Origin: Arthrobacter sp. PAMC25284
GTDB lineage: Bacteria > Actinomycetota > Actinomycetes > Actinomycetales > Micrococcaceae
Direction: 5' to 3'
DNA length: 64,000 nucleotides
NCBI RefSeq assembly: GCF_019443425.1
Contig: NZ_CP080382.1
Location: 620,001 to 684,000, forward strand
Positions 25,429-33,756 of this stretch are shown here, one piece after another. A program made the position numbers and the translations under genes. Each line of letters begins with the position of its first letter. The first letter of the stretch is position 1. Under the pieces are notes generated by a model. That model searched no databases and was not told the DNA's origin. It saw only the letters and a program-made list of their open reading frames with translations.

Positions 25429-27470
25429 AGTCGGTTCGTCTGTTTGACTTCATTCAGTTCGACGGCGCCTCCTGGCAGGTGGCTGCCCATGACGGTGCCG
25501 AGTTGGCTTTGAAGAATCTCTCCACCGGCCGCATCCGCCGGGTGCAGGTCGCCGAGCTGCTTGCCGACGACTCGTACCTGCCTGACGCGCCCGCTCCCCT
25601 GCCGTCCCTGGCCGGTGTCGCGCTGCTTGAAACCCTCGAGCCTGCTGCCCGGGCGCAGGCCGAGCTGCTGCACCGTCACGTCTACGAGCTCGTCAACGGG
25701 ACCCCGCCGGACGCTGCCCCCGGGACGGCGCCCAAGCCGGAGTACGACCTGGCCAACCCGCTGCTGCGCCGCATCGAGGCCAAGGCGGCCGAGCTCGCCG
25801 CCGCGGGCACGCCGATCTCGGCCCGTACGTTGCGCCGCCACGTCGCCGCCTACCGCAAGCAGGGTATCGCCGGACTTGCCGACGGGCGCAACACACGTCA
25901 GAGCACCCTGGCTGGCTGGGCCGACCCGGAGCTCGTGGCGCTGCTTGAGGCCGAGATCGCAGGGCAGACCAACACGTCCACCGGGACACGGTCCCGCGCC
26001 GTGACCCGAGTCCGTGCCCTCGCCGAGCGGCAGGGCCTGACGGTCCCGTCCCGCGCCACTCTCTACCGGATCCTGGCCAAACTGGAGAAGTCCCGGCACC
26101 CGTTCGGCAACGCCACGACCCGCAGGACCCAGGCCAGCCGGCCCGACCGGACATGGGGCCGGCAGGCGCCCGCGCGGCCTGGGGAACTCGTGGAGATCGA
26201 CTCCAGCCCTTTGGACCTGATGCTCATCTACCCCGACGGGTCCACGGGCAAGGCCGACCTGACCGTGGCGTTGGACATCGCGACCCGGACGCCGCTGGCG
26301 GCGGTCCTGCGCCCCGAGGCGACCAAGGCAGTCGACGCCGCGGTCTTGCTGGCCAGGGCCATGACCCCCTTGCCGCTGCAGCCCGGCTGGGACGCAGCCC
26401 TGGGCTACTCCCGATCGGTCCTGCCCCAGGGCATGATCCCTGGCGGCGCGGACGTCCGCTCCGCGATCGCTGCCAAGCCCGTCATCGTGCCAGAGTCGAT
26501 CACCGTGGACCGGGGCAAGGTCTACATCGGCGCCACGTTCACCAGCGCGTGCGAACGCCTCCAGATCAGCCTGACCAAGGCCGCACCGCGGACCGGGACC
26601 GACAAGCCCCACATCGAGCGTTTCTTCGCCGGGGTCAACTCGGGCTTCACGCAATACCTCGCCGGTTACACCGGCCCGAACGTCGTCCGCCGCGGCAAGG
26701 ACCCCGCCGCCGAGGCACGATTCAGCCTGGCCGATGTCCAGAACCTGCTTGACTGGTGGCTCGTCGCCGTCTGGCAGAACCGCCCGCACCCGGGCCTGCG
26801 CCACCCGGCCATGCCAAAGAAGGACCTGACCCCGAACGAGGCCTTCGCCGCGCTCTCCGGCGTCGCCCCGCAGATCCCGGTCACGCTCACCCGCGAGGAC
26901 TACATCGCCCTGCTGCCCTTGGACTGGCGCACCATCCAGCCGTACGGGATCAACTTCCACAACCTCCACTACGACAATCCCGCCCTGCACGAATACCGGG
27001 GCGTGCACTCGGGGCTGCCCGCCCCCGCGAACGGACGCTGGGAGATCCGCTACGATCCCTACCGGCTGCAGTCCATCCATGTCCGCGACCACCGCAGGGG
27101 TGTCTGGATCGAAGCCGAATGGACCATGGCACGCCAACTCGCCGGCCCGTTCTCCCTCGACGTCCTCGCCGCCGCGAAAAAGGCCCTGGACAAGCGCTCC
27201 GGCAGCATCCCCGGCGCCGACCTGCTCGCAGAGGTCAATCGCATCATGACCGCCCCGGCAGGTCGGGCCGAGGCCCGGGCCGCCAGGCGAGCCAGCGCCT
27301 CGCCGTCGAGCGTTCCGGATCCGGCTCCGCTTCGGCTTCTGACCCCTGTTTCTGAAGAAGAACCCAAACCCGAACCGGGCGCCGCTGCCCCGTCCGCGGC
27401 GGCTGCGACCGCACCTGCGGGTCCGCGTCCGCGTCGTCATGCCCGCCGTATCGACCTTCTGGAGGACTGA
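25425..27470 (+). CDS. tnsB: TnsB-like DDE transposase
   Basis: A 681-residue transposase from the GTG at 25425, which overlaps the tnsA stop. The N-terminal third has helix-turn-helix regions (ISARTLRRHVAAYRKQGIAG). The rve core shows Asp259 (GELVEIDSSPLDL), Asp362 (ITVDRGKVY) and Glu398 (KPHIERFF); the last two are separated by exactly 35 residues, the classic D35E. A C-terminal beta-barrel (Mu-type) and a Pro/Ala-rich tail follow. It cuts the 3' ends and joins them to target DNA. The gene ends in TGA at 27468-27470, in the same frame as tnsC. Confidence 0.92.
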   Translation: MKSVRLFDFIQFDGASWQVAAHDGAELALKNLSTGRIRRVQVAELLADDSYLPDAPAPLPSLAGVALLETLEPAARAQAELLHRHVYELVNGTPPDAAPGTAPKPEYDLANPLLRRIEAKAAELAAAGTPISARTLRRHVAAYRKQGIAGLADGRNTRQSTLAGWADPELVALLEAEIAGQTNTSTGTRSRAVTRVRALAERQGLTVPSRATLYRILAKLEKSRHPFGNATTRRTQASRPDRTWGRQAPARPGELVEIDSSPLDLMLIYPDGSTGKADLTVALDIATRTPLAAVLRPEATKAVDAAVLLARAMTPLPLQPGWDAALGYSRSVLPQGMIPGGADVRSAIAAKPVIVPESITVDRGKVYIGATFTSACERLQISLTKAAPRTGTDKPHIERFFAGVNSGFTQYLAGYTGPNVVRRGKDPAAEARFSLADVQNLLDWWLVAVWQNRPHPGLRHPAMPKKDLTPNEAFAALSGVAPQIPVTLTREDYIALLPLDWRTIQPYGINFHNLHYDNPALHEYRGVHSGLPAPANGRWEIRYDPYRLQSIHVRDHRRGVWIEAEWTMARQLAGPFSLDVLAAAKKALDKRSGSIPGADLLAEVNRIMTAPAGRAEARAARRASASPSSVPDPAPLRLLTPVSEEEPKPEPGAAAPSAAAATAPAGPRPRRHARRIDLLED

Positions 27471-27473
27471 GCC

Positions 27474-28517
27474 ATCGCGACCCCCGACTCCCTGACCGCC
27501 TGGCGCCAGTTCGTCGACCACGCCCCGATCGAGCCGGAGCGGCTCTCCCGCAAGGAGCTCAAAGCACTCTCCCCCGAGGAGAAGGACGCCTACGACCGGG
27601 AACGTTTCGGCTGGCTGGCGGCCGACACCGTGCTGGAGACCACGGACACGCATGCCCTTACCCGGCAGACCAGAATCATCCTCGCGCGCAACGCGGCCAC
27701 CACCGCCACGGCGCGGCGAGGGCTTGCGGTCTCCGGGGCGGCCGGGATGGGCAAGTCCACCGCCGCGCTGCTGATCGGCAAGCGCCATGAGAAAGCCGAG
27801 CGCAGGCGCCTCGATCGTATCGATGACGTGTCTTTCGCCCCGGTGGTCTACGCTGTGGTCCCCCCAGCGACCACACCGAGGATGCTCATGCAGGCCTTCG
27901 CCAGCTGGCTCGGCCTACCGGTGCCCCAGCGGTCCACCGCGCAGTTGGTCACCGAGCACGTCGTGGGTGTGCTGCGCACCTTGGGGACATCGCTGGTGGT
28001 CGTCGACGAAGTTCACAACCTGACGACGAACAGGCAGGCCGGCGCCGAGGCGGCCAGCACCCTCAAACAGTTCGCCGACCGGCTGGACGCGACCTTCCTC
28101 TACGCCGGCATCGACCTGCCCACCACGGACCTGTTCGCCGGGGACATGGGGAGGCAGATCAAGGCCAGGATGATCATGCATCAGATGCGTCCCTACGGAA
28201 ACGGATCCAAGGCAGACCGCCAGGCCTGGACCGAACTCGTCCTCGGTGTCGAGGACCTCCTCCCGCTTGCCGAGCACGAACCCGAGTCCCTCGCCGAGGA
28301 AGCCGCATACCTGTGGGACCGCACCGGCGGGAGCATCGGCGGCCTCCGCGCCCTCCTGTCGGACGCGGCCATCGGAGCGATCATCGACGGCACCGAAAAG
28401 ATCGACCGTCGCCGCCTCCAGGCCACAGCCACGGACTACGCCGCCGAAGAACACCACCACACACGTGCAGCCATGTCCGCCGGCAGCCACAAACGCGGGC
28501 TGCAGCGGGCCCAGTGA
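27474..28517 (+). CDS. tnsC: TnsC-like AAA+ ATPase (unusual start)
   Basis: An AAA+ regulator with Walker A SGAAGMGKSTAALL and Walker B SLVVVDEVHNLTT. TnsC links the target selector to the TnsA/TnsB transposase. Coding similarity and a perfect ribosome site (GGAGGA at 27461-27466) point to a start right after the tnsB stop, but the codon at the correct distance is ATC (27474), not ATG or GTG. The residues from there (ATPDSLTAWRQFVDHAPIEP) look like a normal N-terminus, giving 347 residues. The first conventional codon is GTG 27630, which would cost about 52 residues and has no ribosome site. tnsB and tnsC share one frame, separated by one TGA. The stop overlaps the tniQ GTG. Confidence 0.85.
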   Translation: MATPDSLTAWRQFVDHAPIEPERLSRKELKALSPEEKDAYDRERFGWLAADTVLETTDTHALTRQTRIILARNAATTATARRGLAVSGAAGMGKSTAALLIGKRHEKAERRRLDRIDDVSFAPVVYAVVPPATTPRMLMQAFASWLGLPVPQRSTAQLVTEHVVGVLRTLGTSLVVVDEVHNLTTNRQAGAEAASTLKQFADRLDATFLYAGIDLPTTDLFAGDMGRQIKARMIMHQMRPYGNGSKADRQAWTELVLGVEDLLPLAEHEPESLAEEAAYLWDRTGGSIGGLRALLSDAAIGAIIDGTEKIDRRRLQATATDYAAEEHHHTRAAMSAGSHKRGLQRAQ

Positions 28518-29350
28518 CGATCCAGCCGCTCCCCGTCCCCACCAGGATCTTCGGCGGCGAGGGCTTGATCAGCTACGCCTCCCGCCACGCCGCCCGCAAC
28601 GGCACGACCGTCGAGAAGATCGAACGCTCGCTCTCCGAAGCGGGATCCATCCCCAAGCCCAGCCACCGCCGGACCCCGGAAAGGCTGCAGGCCTGGCGCA
28701 GCCTCGGCGCGCTTCACGAGAACGCCTTCGCAACGCCCGCCGTGATCGACGGCGCCGACGTCATCGACCGCATGCTCTGCCTGCGCTGCACCCAAGGATC
28801 AGGCGGAACCGGGCGGCTGCCGCGCATCGGGTGGGTCTGCGCCGGACACCGGCGCTGGATCGGCACCCCACAGCACGACATCCGGGCCCTGCCCGAACTC
28901 GTCGCCGCCGAACGCCACTACCGCCGGGTCCTTGCCCCACGCGGCGTCCTCGTCCGATCCCCCATCATGCAATGGGCGCGCGAATGCGCGATCACCGGGA
29001 TCGCTCAATCCGAGATGGCTGAGCGGAATCGTCGGGTCGCAACCTCCAACCCCAACCTGCTCACCTACCCCGAAACCGTCAGAATCGCCCGACTTGTCAC
29101 GGACCCGGGATTCAACACAGTGATGCTCCAACCCGGGTTCCGTGTCCGTGAACGCCACGCCGTGAGCGTCAAAGCCAGTACGGGGATGTTCCCCCAGGCC
29201 GAGGACAACGAATCATGGCGCGTAGCCCACCGGATCACCGCCATGTTCAACGCAATCGCCGGAGAGATCGAGAGGAATCCCTCCCGTATGGCAGGCACTA
29301 CGCCATACAGCACGACACTGGCTCAAGCCTGGAGAATCTGGGGAAGATAG
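28514..29350 (+). CDS. tniQ: TniQ/TnsD-family target-selection protein
   Basis: A 278-residue protein from the GTG at 28514 (GTGA overlap with tnsC). The N-terminus PVPTRIFGGEGLISYASRHA is the TniQ opening motif. A zinc-finger-like segment follows (MLCLRCTQGSG ... WVCAGHRRW, Cys-x2-Cys and Cys-x2-His). It is much shorter than E. coli TnsD, and no extended DNA-binding C-terminus is present, so target choice may be loose or may need other factors. It is the last gene in the element, with about 100 bases between its stop and the first right-end repeat. Confidence 0.85.
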   Translation: MTIQPLPVPTRIFGGEGLISYASRHAARNGTTVEKIERSLSEAGSIPKPSHRRTPERLQAWRSLGALHENAFATPAVIDGADVIDRMLCLRCTQGSGGTGRLPRIGWVCAGHRRWIGTPQHDIRALPELVAAERHYRRVLAPRGVLVRSPIMQWARECAITGIAQSEMAERNRRVATSNPNLLTYPETVRIARLVTDPGFNTVMLQPGFRVRERHAVSVKASTGMFPQAEDNESWRVAHRITAMFNAIAGEIERNPSRMAGTTPYSTTLAQAWRIWGR

Positions 29351-29450
29351 CCCACCGGCCTCGGCACTCCACTCAGCGACACCGGGCCTCAGCCCGCTTC
29401 CCCTGACCTCACCCCCGTGGGACAAAGACTGTCGAGCGTTCCATACGGAA

Positions 29451-29537
29451 TGGCCAACTAAATTGAGACGGCTCCTACCCCATTCGTCTCAATTTATCTG
29501 GCCTTTTCCCACGTCAAGGTGGCCAACTAAATTGAGA
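29451..29537 (-). promoter_or_regulatory. Right-end array of TnsB-type binding sites
   Basis: Three copies: 29451-29468 and 29520-29537 are identical TGGCCAACTAAATTGAGA (inverted relative to the left end); 29487-29503 is TCTCAATTTATCTGGCC in the opposite orientation. The spacing and mixed orientation differ from the left end, giving the asymmetry that Tn7-type elements need to tell the ends apart. Confidence 0.75.
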
Positions 29538-29544
29538 AAGGACA
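29520..29544 (-). repeat. Right terminal inverted repeat of the Tn7-like element
   Basis: 25 bases ending GAGAAAGGACA, the exact reverse complement of 24526-24550. The terminal ACA is followed at once by the second GCCCG duplication. Confidence 0.93.
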
Positions 29545-29549
29545 GCCCG
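29545..29549. repeat. 5-bp target site duplication, right copy (GCCCG)
   Basis: Exact copy of 24521-24525, directly after the right transposon end. Confidence 0.9.
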
Positions 29550-29723
29550 GTACCGCGTGACTTGAAGCCGAAGTATGCCTGTGACCTGCGGAAACATCGT
29601 GCGGACGGTCCACCGGGCCGCTCGTAAGTCCATTGCGAAGGCCCTCAGAAGCCGGATTGCATCAGGCTGGAATCACCTTCTAATCCGCGGATTTGCGCGA
29701 GTTCTGCATTAATTGCATGATTC

Positions 29724-29738
29724 TTGCATTCAATGCAA
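29724..29738. promoter_or_regulatory. Palindrome before the tyrosine recombinase gene
   Basis: TTGCATTCAATGCAA is a perfect 7-bp inverted repeat around one C, in an A+T-rich 45-bp stretch with further TGCA/TTGCAT copies (29705-29740). It lies 16 bases before the recombinase GTG. It may be an operator, for example for the small HTH protein of the module, or part of the recombination site. Confidence 0.5.
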
Positions 29739-29754
29739 TGTATCAGGAGGGTTC

Positions 29755-30852
29755 GTGGCGGTCGATTCAGCGGGACGGGTACTCGACTTCGGCGCTGTGC
29801 GTTTCCTTCACCCGGAGGATCACGTGTTCACCCAGATGCTCACGGGCTGGCGCAACCAGCAGTTGAGTAGGAACCTGTCGTTTGGCACGATCGAGGGCCG
29901 GGAACGGCTGGTGACGCGGTTCCAGGAGTCCACCAACGAGTATCCGTGGCAGTGGACACCGGCCCACGTGGACGAGTTCTTCGGGGATCTGCGCAGCGTG
30001 AATCACGCCGCCCAGTCCACCATCCGGAGCTACCAGGCAGCGCTGAGGGCGTTCTGCGCTTACGCAGCGTCACCTGAGTATGGCTGGGACCGGGTCTGCG
30101 AAGAGTACTTCGGAACGCATCCTTCGCAGGTCTGCTTTGACTGGAACACCGCGGTCCATGCGCAGGCGACAGAGTCAGCTCCTGTCCGACGCCCGTTCAC
30201 CAGGCAGGAGTTACAGGCCTTCTTTGACCGGGCCGATGACGAGGTGGACCGGATCGCGACCCTGGGCCGCAAGGGCTGGCTGCCGGCCTACCGCGACGCG
30301 GTCCTGTTCAAGGTGGCCTACTGCTGGGGCCTCCGACGCAATGAGGTCAGACACCTCCAGACCGTGGATTTTGCCAGGAACCCGCACGCCCGGGAGTTCG
30401 GCAAGTACGGAGTTTTGCAGGTCCGCTATGGCAAGGCAATGAAAGGGTCTCCCCCGAAACGCCGCAGCGTCCTGACAGTGTTTGACTGGTCCGCGGAGAT
30501 CATCGCCGACTGGCTGGAACGCGGCCACCCGCACATGACCGACGGCCTGGACCTGTTCCCGTCCGAACGCGGCACGCTGGTTTCCGAGACAGCACTGAAC
30601 CGCAGGTTCAACCGGTACTGCGAAGACCTTGGCCTCTCCCCCGGCCTGGACATCCACTCCCTGCGCCGCTCCTACGTCACCCACCTGATCGAAGCCGGCA
30701 TGGACCCCCTGTTCGTCCAGCACCAGGCTGGACACGAGCACGCCTCGACCACGGCCCTCTATACCTCCGTCTCCAGCGACTACCGGGTCAAAACGCTGCG
30801 CCGCGCCCTGGACTCCACCGTCCGGGACGCCCTTGCCGGAATGGAAGACTGA
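29755..30852 (+). CDS. Tyrosine recombinase/integrase, catalytically complete
   Basis: A 365-residue recombinase from the GTG at 29755, preceded by AGGAGGG four bases earlier (short spacing). The N-terminal SAM-like core-binding domain spans about residues 20-125. Catalytic residues are Arg194 (CWGLRRNEVRHL), His301 and Arg304 (DIHSLRRSYVTHL), His327 (QAGHEHAS) and the nucleophile Tyr336 (TALYTSVS). The HTH gene begins 5 bases after its stop and the zinc-ribbon integrase-like gene overlaps that one, so the three form one operon. Such recombinase-HTH-integrase-like trios recur in actinobacterial plasmids and islands, as far as I recall. Confidence 0.9.
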   Translation: MAVDSAGRVLDFGAVRFLHPEDHVFTQMLTGWRNQQLSRNLSFGTIEGRERLVTRFQESTNEYPWQWTPAHVDEFFGDLRSVNHAAQSTIRSYQAALRAFCAYAASPEYGWDRVCEEYFGTHPSQVCFDWNTAVHAQATESAPVRRPFTRQELQAFFDRADDEVDRIATLGRKGWLPAYRDAVLFKVAYCWGLRRNEVRHLQTVDFARNPHAREFGKYGVLQVRYGKAMKGSPPKRRSVLTVFDWSAEIIADWLERGHPHMTDGLDLFPSERGTLVSETALNRRFNRYCEDLGLSPGLDIHSLRRSYVTHLIEAGMDPLFVQHQAGHEHASTTALYTSVSSDYRVKTLRRALDSTVRDALAGMED

Positions 30853-30857
30853 ACCTC

Positions 30858-31190
30858 ATGAAACGAGAGATCGACTACCGGTGGCGGCTCGCCGAACTCA
30901 TGGCAGCGCGCGGAATGCACAACAGCACCGACCTGGGCCCATTGCTGAGAGAACGCGGCATCGACCTCTCGGCCTCCCAGGTATACCGGCTTGTCACGCA
31001 GCGCCCGGAACGGGTCTCGCTCATGATGGTCGCCGCCCTCTGCGACATCTTCGCCTGCGGACCGGAGGACCTGGTCACCGTCACGGCAACAGACGCCAAG
31101 GTCCGCAAGGTCGCCTCCGACGCCAACGTCGTGGACCTGAACAAGACCATCCGCCCCAAACGCGCCCGCGTGATCCGCGATGACGGCTGA
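30858..31190 (+). CDS. Small HTH protein of the recombinase module (XRE/Cro type)
   Basis: A 110-residue protein. The first 75 residues form a Cro/C1-type helix-turn-helix (MKREIDYRWRLAELMAARGM, then LSASQVYRLVTQRPERVS for the recognition region, and LMMVAALCDIFACGPEDLV). The tail is basic (NKTIRPKRARVIRDDG). It stands 5 bases behind the recombinase and its last 11 bases overlap the next gene, so translation is coupled. It may act as repressor of the operon or as a recombination directionality factor. Confidence 0.85.
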   Translation: MKREIDYRWRLAELMAARGMHNSTDLGPLLRERGIDLSASQVYRLVTQRPERVSLMMVAALCDIFACGPEDLVTVTATDAKVRKVASDANVVDLNKTIRPKRARVIRDDG

Positions 31191-32721
31191 GATCACACCT
31201 CGGCTTGCCGTCCGCGGCCGACCCCGCACCGCAGGAGACTTCACCTGCGACAGATGCACCAGAACAGCCGGCAGACACCGCGCTAACTGGCCAGAAGGCA
31301 GGATCTGCGGGACCTGCTTCACGGTCGCCATGCGTACGCACGGGACCTGCCCAGGCTGCCGAACAGAGCGCATGCTTCCCGGGCGGTCTCCTTCGCACGG
31401 CGACCAACCAGTCTGTGTCGACTGCGCAGGCATCACCCAGGACTACCACTGCTCCCGTTGCGGCACGGAAACCGAGCACTACCGCCAGAACACGTGCGCG
31501 CGCTGCTCGCTGCGGGACGACCTCACCGTCCTGTTGCACGTCAACGAGGCATCACAGGGGTCGGAAACGACGGCGGCGAAACTGCTCGCGGCACTCTGCG
31601 GAGCCCAGCGCCCCGAAAGCGTCCTCACCTGGCTGCGCAAACCCGGTGTCCGCGACCTGCTCGAACGACTTGCCACCGGCGAGATCCCCCTCAGCCACGA
31701 AGCGCTCGATAAGGAACCAAACAGCCTGCGCGTCGAACACATGCGCAGCCTGCTCACCCATCACAAGCTACTCCCGGACCGGGACCACTATCTCGCCCTC
31801 TTTGAACGGTGGCTCACCAGTAAGCTCGACGACGTCGACGACCCCGAAATTAGGCGGCCCGTTGAATCTTTCGGCCGCTGGCACCACCTGCGACGCATCA
31901 GGAGCCTGTCCACAGATGGGAAACGCACCCGCGGCCCCGTGCACAGCGCGAAGCAGGAAATCACCGAAACCATCAAGTTCCTCACCTGGCTCAAAACCGC
32001 CCATGGACGGACCGTTCTCTCCTGCGTCCAGGCCGATGTCGACGTCTGGCTGGCCGACGGCCCCACCACCAGGCACGCCATCAGAACCTTCTTCGTCTGG
32101 GCGGTCAAGAACCGGACCTGCACCAACATCACCATCGGATTCCGGCAGGCCAAGACCGTGCCAGTTCTCACCCAGGGCCAGCGGCTCACCATGCTCAAAG
32201 CCTGCCTCACCGAGGACGTCGACACCCTGCCCTACCGGGTCGCCGCCACTCTCCTGCTGCTCTACGCCCAGCCAGTCGTGAAGATCGCCGCGATGAAAAG
32301 CACCGACGTGATCCTCACGCCAGATGGCCTGCGTCTGTCACTCAGCGACGGAGATCCAGCGCCAGTGCCCGAGCCTTTCGCCTCACTGCTCACAGAACAC
32401 GTGGCCTCACGCCCCAACATGCGCACCGGCAGCAGCTCGGGCAGCGAATGGCTGTTCCCCGGATACAGGCCCGGGCAGCACATTCACCCCAACACTCTCA
32501 TGATTCGTCTCAGGGAAATCGGCATCGATCTCCTGGGCGCACGCAACGCATCCCTACGCGCGCTTGTGAAGGAAGTGCCCGCACCGCTCGTGGCCGAAAT
32601 GCTCGGCTACAGCTACCAGGTCACACAGAAACATGCGACCGCGGCCGCTGACCCGTGGTCCCGCTATCCAGGAATCAAGGCGACACGGATAATGACTGCC
32701 ACCAGCGGAAGGGAACGCTAA
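31180..32721 (+). CDS. Zinc-ribbon protein with degenerate tyrosine-recombinase fold
   Basis: A 513-residue protein. The N-terminal 110 residues contain several CxxC pairs (FTCDRCTRTAG, RICGTCFTV, GTCPGCRTER, PVCVDCAG, YHCSRCGTE, NTCARCSLR), so three to four zinc ribbons. From about 200 the rest follows the outline of a phage-type integrase (ETIKFLTWLKTAHGRTV; AATLLLLYAQPVVKIAAM; ASLRALVKEVPAPLVAEMLG). The catalytic Arg is replaced (LLLYAQPVVK), the HxxR His is absent (NASLR), and the final His/Tyr region reads GYSYQVTQKHA, so it should not cut DNA. It may be an accessory DNA-binding subunit for the active recombinase. C-terminus duplicated as a remnant at 33205. Confidence 0.75.
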   Translation: MTAEITPRLAVRGRPRTAGDFTCDRCTRTAGRHRANWPEGRICGTCFTVAMRTHGTCPGCRTERMLPGRSPSHGDQPVCVDCAGITQDYHCSRCGTETEHYRQNTCARCSLRDDLTVLLHVNEASQGSETTAAKLLAALCGAQRPESVLTWLRKPGVRDLLERLATGEIPLSHEALDKEPNSLRVEHMRSLLTHHKLLPDRDHYLALFERWLTSKLDDVDDPEIRRPVESFGRWHHLRRIRSLSTDGKRTRGPVHSAKQEITETIKFLTWLKTAHGRTVLSCVQADVDVWLADGPTTRHAIRTFFVWAVKNRTCTNITIGFRQAKTVPVLTQGQRLTMLKACLTEDVDTLPYRVAATLLLLYAQPVVKIAAMKSTDVILTPDGLRLSLSDGDPAPVPEPFASLLTEHVASRPNMRTGSSSGSEWLFPGYRPGQHIHPNTLMIRLREIGIDLLGARNASLRALVKEVPAPLVAEMLGYSYQVTQKHATAAADPWSRYPGIKATRIMTATSGRER

Positions 32722-32813
32722 CTGCCGCTGGAAGCACGACGTCAATTTTATTCGGAGAACTTCAAGCCGACCCAATCCGCACAGGGACAGCGGCCGGCCA
32801 GACGGAGGCAGCT

Positions 32814-33089
32814 GTGGCAACGACTGAGGAACTGCAGCGCAGGCTCCGACGCATCATCTACTGGATCTTTCCAGTGATGGTCCTCATGCTGGTCTCCACG
32901 GTCCTAAGCATCGCTGGGATTGACTCGGAGCTATGGCTCTGGACACGGACCGTTCTCTTCGCCATCGCCACCGTCATATTCGGCGTCCAAGTGACCCGAT
33001 TCTCACTATGGCAACGGGACGAGTACTGGCGGGAAAGAGGAAGGGACCCTAAGCATCCGGAACGATTTCCGTCGAGAGAAGCTGAATAG
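32814..33089 (+). CDS. Small two-helix membrane protein
   Basis: A 91-residue protein from the GTG at 32814 with GGAGG 7 bases upstream. The frame is open further upstream, but this start fits best. Two hydrophobic helices (IIYWIFPVMVLMLVSTVLSI and WTRTVLFAIATVIFGVQV) are followed by a charged tail (WQRDEYWRERGRDPKHPER). No family recognised. It lies about 90 bases behind the recombinase trio and may be cargo of the same element. Confidence 0.6.
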   Translation: MATTEELQRRLRRIIYWIFPVMVLMLVSTVLSIAGIDSELWLWTRTVLFAIATVIFGVQVTRFSLWQRDEYWRERGRDPKHPERFPSREAE

Positions 33090-33204
33090 TTCCGAATCGA
33101 ATAATGCTGGTTACCAGTAGTACTCTAAGTATCTCGTCTGGTAGATCATTCGGGCCCTCTCCCAGGCCGTTCCAAGCTACGCCGCCAATGTGTGCTGCGC
33201 CGCC

Positions 33205-33432
33205 GATTTCGAGGGCCAGTACCTCCGCCCAAAAACCATCATGCGCCGGCTGTGCGGCCTCGGACTTGAATTATTCGGCGCACGAAACACCGCACGGGAC
33301 GTACGCCGCTCCGTCAGCCCAGCACCGCTGGTCGCCGACGCACCCGGCTTCAGCTGCCGGGTCGCATTCCTCTACGCCGACGCTGCAGGTGATCCCTGGT
33401 CTTCATGCGTCGACCGGCGGGCTGAGCACTGA
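33205..33432 (+). pseudogene. C-terminal remnant of a second integrase-like protein
   Basis: Reading GQYLRPKTIMRRLCGLGLEL, then FGARNTARDVRRSVSPAPLV, and AAGDPWSSC, this frame parallels the C-terminus of the zinc-ribbon integrase-like protein (QHIHPNTLMIRLREIGIDLL, GARNASLRALVKEVPAPLVA, AAADPWSRY). The sequences are clearly related but diverged, so it is a paralogue rather than a fresh copy. No start and no upstream part remain. Confidence 0.7.
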
Positions 33433-33756
33433 GGCCCTCCCCCAGCGTGCCCCCTCACCGTGACCCGGCGATTCCGGCTCTTCCGTTTCATAACCCCCAT
33501 TACAGGCAAGGCCTCATCCGTCATCCGTGGGAATGCCGGCGACGGAACCCAGGTGCGGAGCGGAGGTACGAGTTCACGGGCGGCGCCGTCAGCAGCTGCA
33601 CACTGAAGGCTGGCGCGCCTTGGATTTGCCCCGTGGTTACTCTGCAGCAATTGGGTTCGCGGTCGGGGGCTGTTCCGCTTACTTCTCTGGCGGCCGAACG
33701 AAGGCCATCATTGAATTGTCACCGTGGGTCGCTCGCTCCATGGATCGGAGAGAATC
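33433..33756. other. 324-bp stretch without recognisable gene
   Basis: Several open frames cross here in different phases, none with a ribosome site or recognisable motif. I see nothing that supports a gene. Confidence 0.5.

Larger units (their letters stand above)
24526..29544 (+). mobile_element. Complete minimal Tn7-like transposon (tnsA-tnsB-tnsC-tniQ)
   Basis: A 5,019-bp element bounded by perfect 25-bp inverted repeats beginning TGTCCTTTCTCAATTTAGTT and ending GGCCA, flanked by the direct 5-bp duplication GCCCG. Both ends carry further 17-18-bp relatives of the TnsB-type site (24554-24571, 24593-24610, 29451-29468, 29487-29503). Inside are only four overlapping genes for a TnsA nuclease, TnsB DDE transposase, TnsC AAA+ regulator and a TniQ-type target selector. 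There is no cargo, no TnsE and no Cas gene in the window. The intact repeats and duplication suggest recent movement. Confidence 0.93.

Noticed and set aside
25149..27788. An 879-codon open frame on the minus strand opposite tnsB and tnsC
   Set aside because: It is antisense to genes with complete catalytic motifs; in high-G+C DNA the opposite strand often stays open because third codon positions are G or C. Its own translation is low-complexity Gly/Arg/Val with no motif.
24526..29544. CRISPR-associated transposon
   Set aside because: The gene set (TnsA/B/C/TniQ) prompted the check, but there are no Cas genes and no repeat-spacer array within the ends or elsewhere in the window.
24495..29640. 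A small gene interrupted by the transposon
   Set aside because: Joining the flanks across one GCCCG copy does give a 37-codon frame, but it has no ribosome site or recognisable motif, so I take it as chance.
29755..32721. A RIT element (recombinases in trio)
   Set aside because: RIT elements have three active tyrosine recombinases; here only the first has catalytic residues and the middle gene is an HTH protein.
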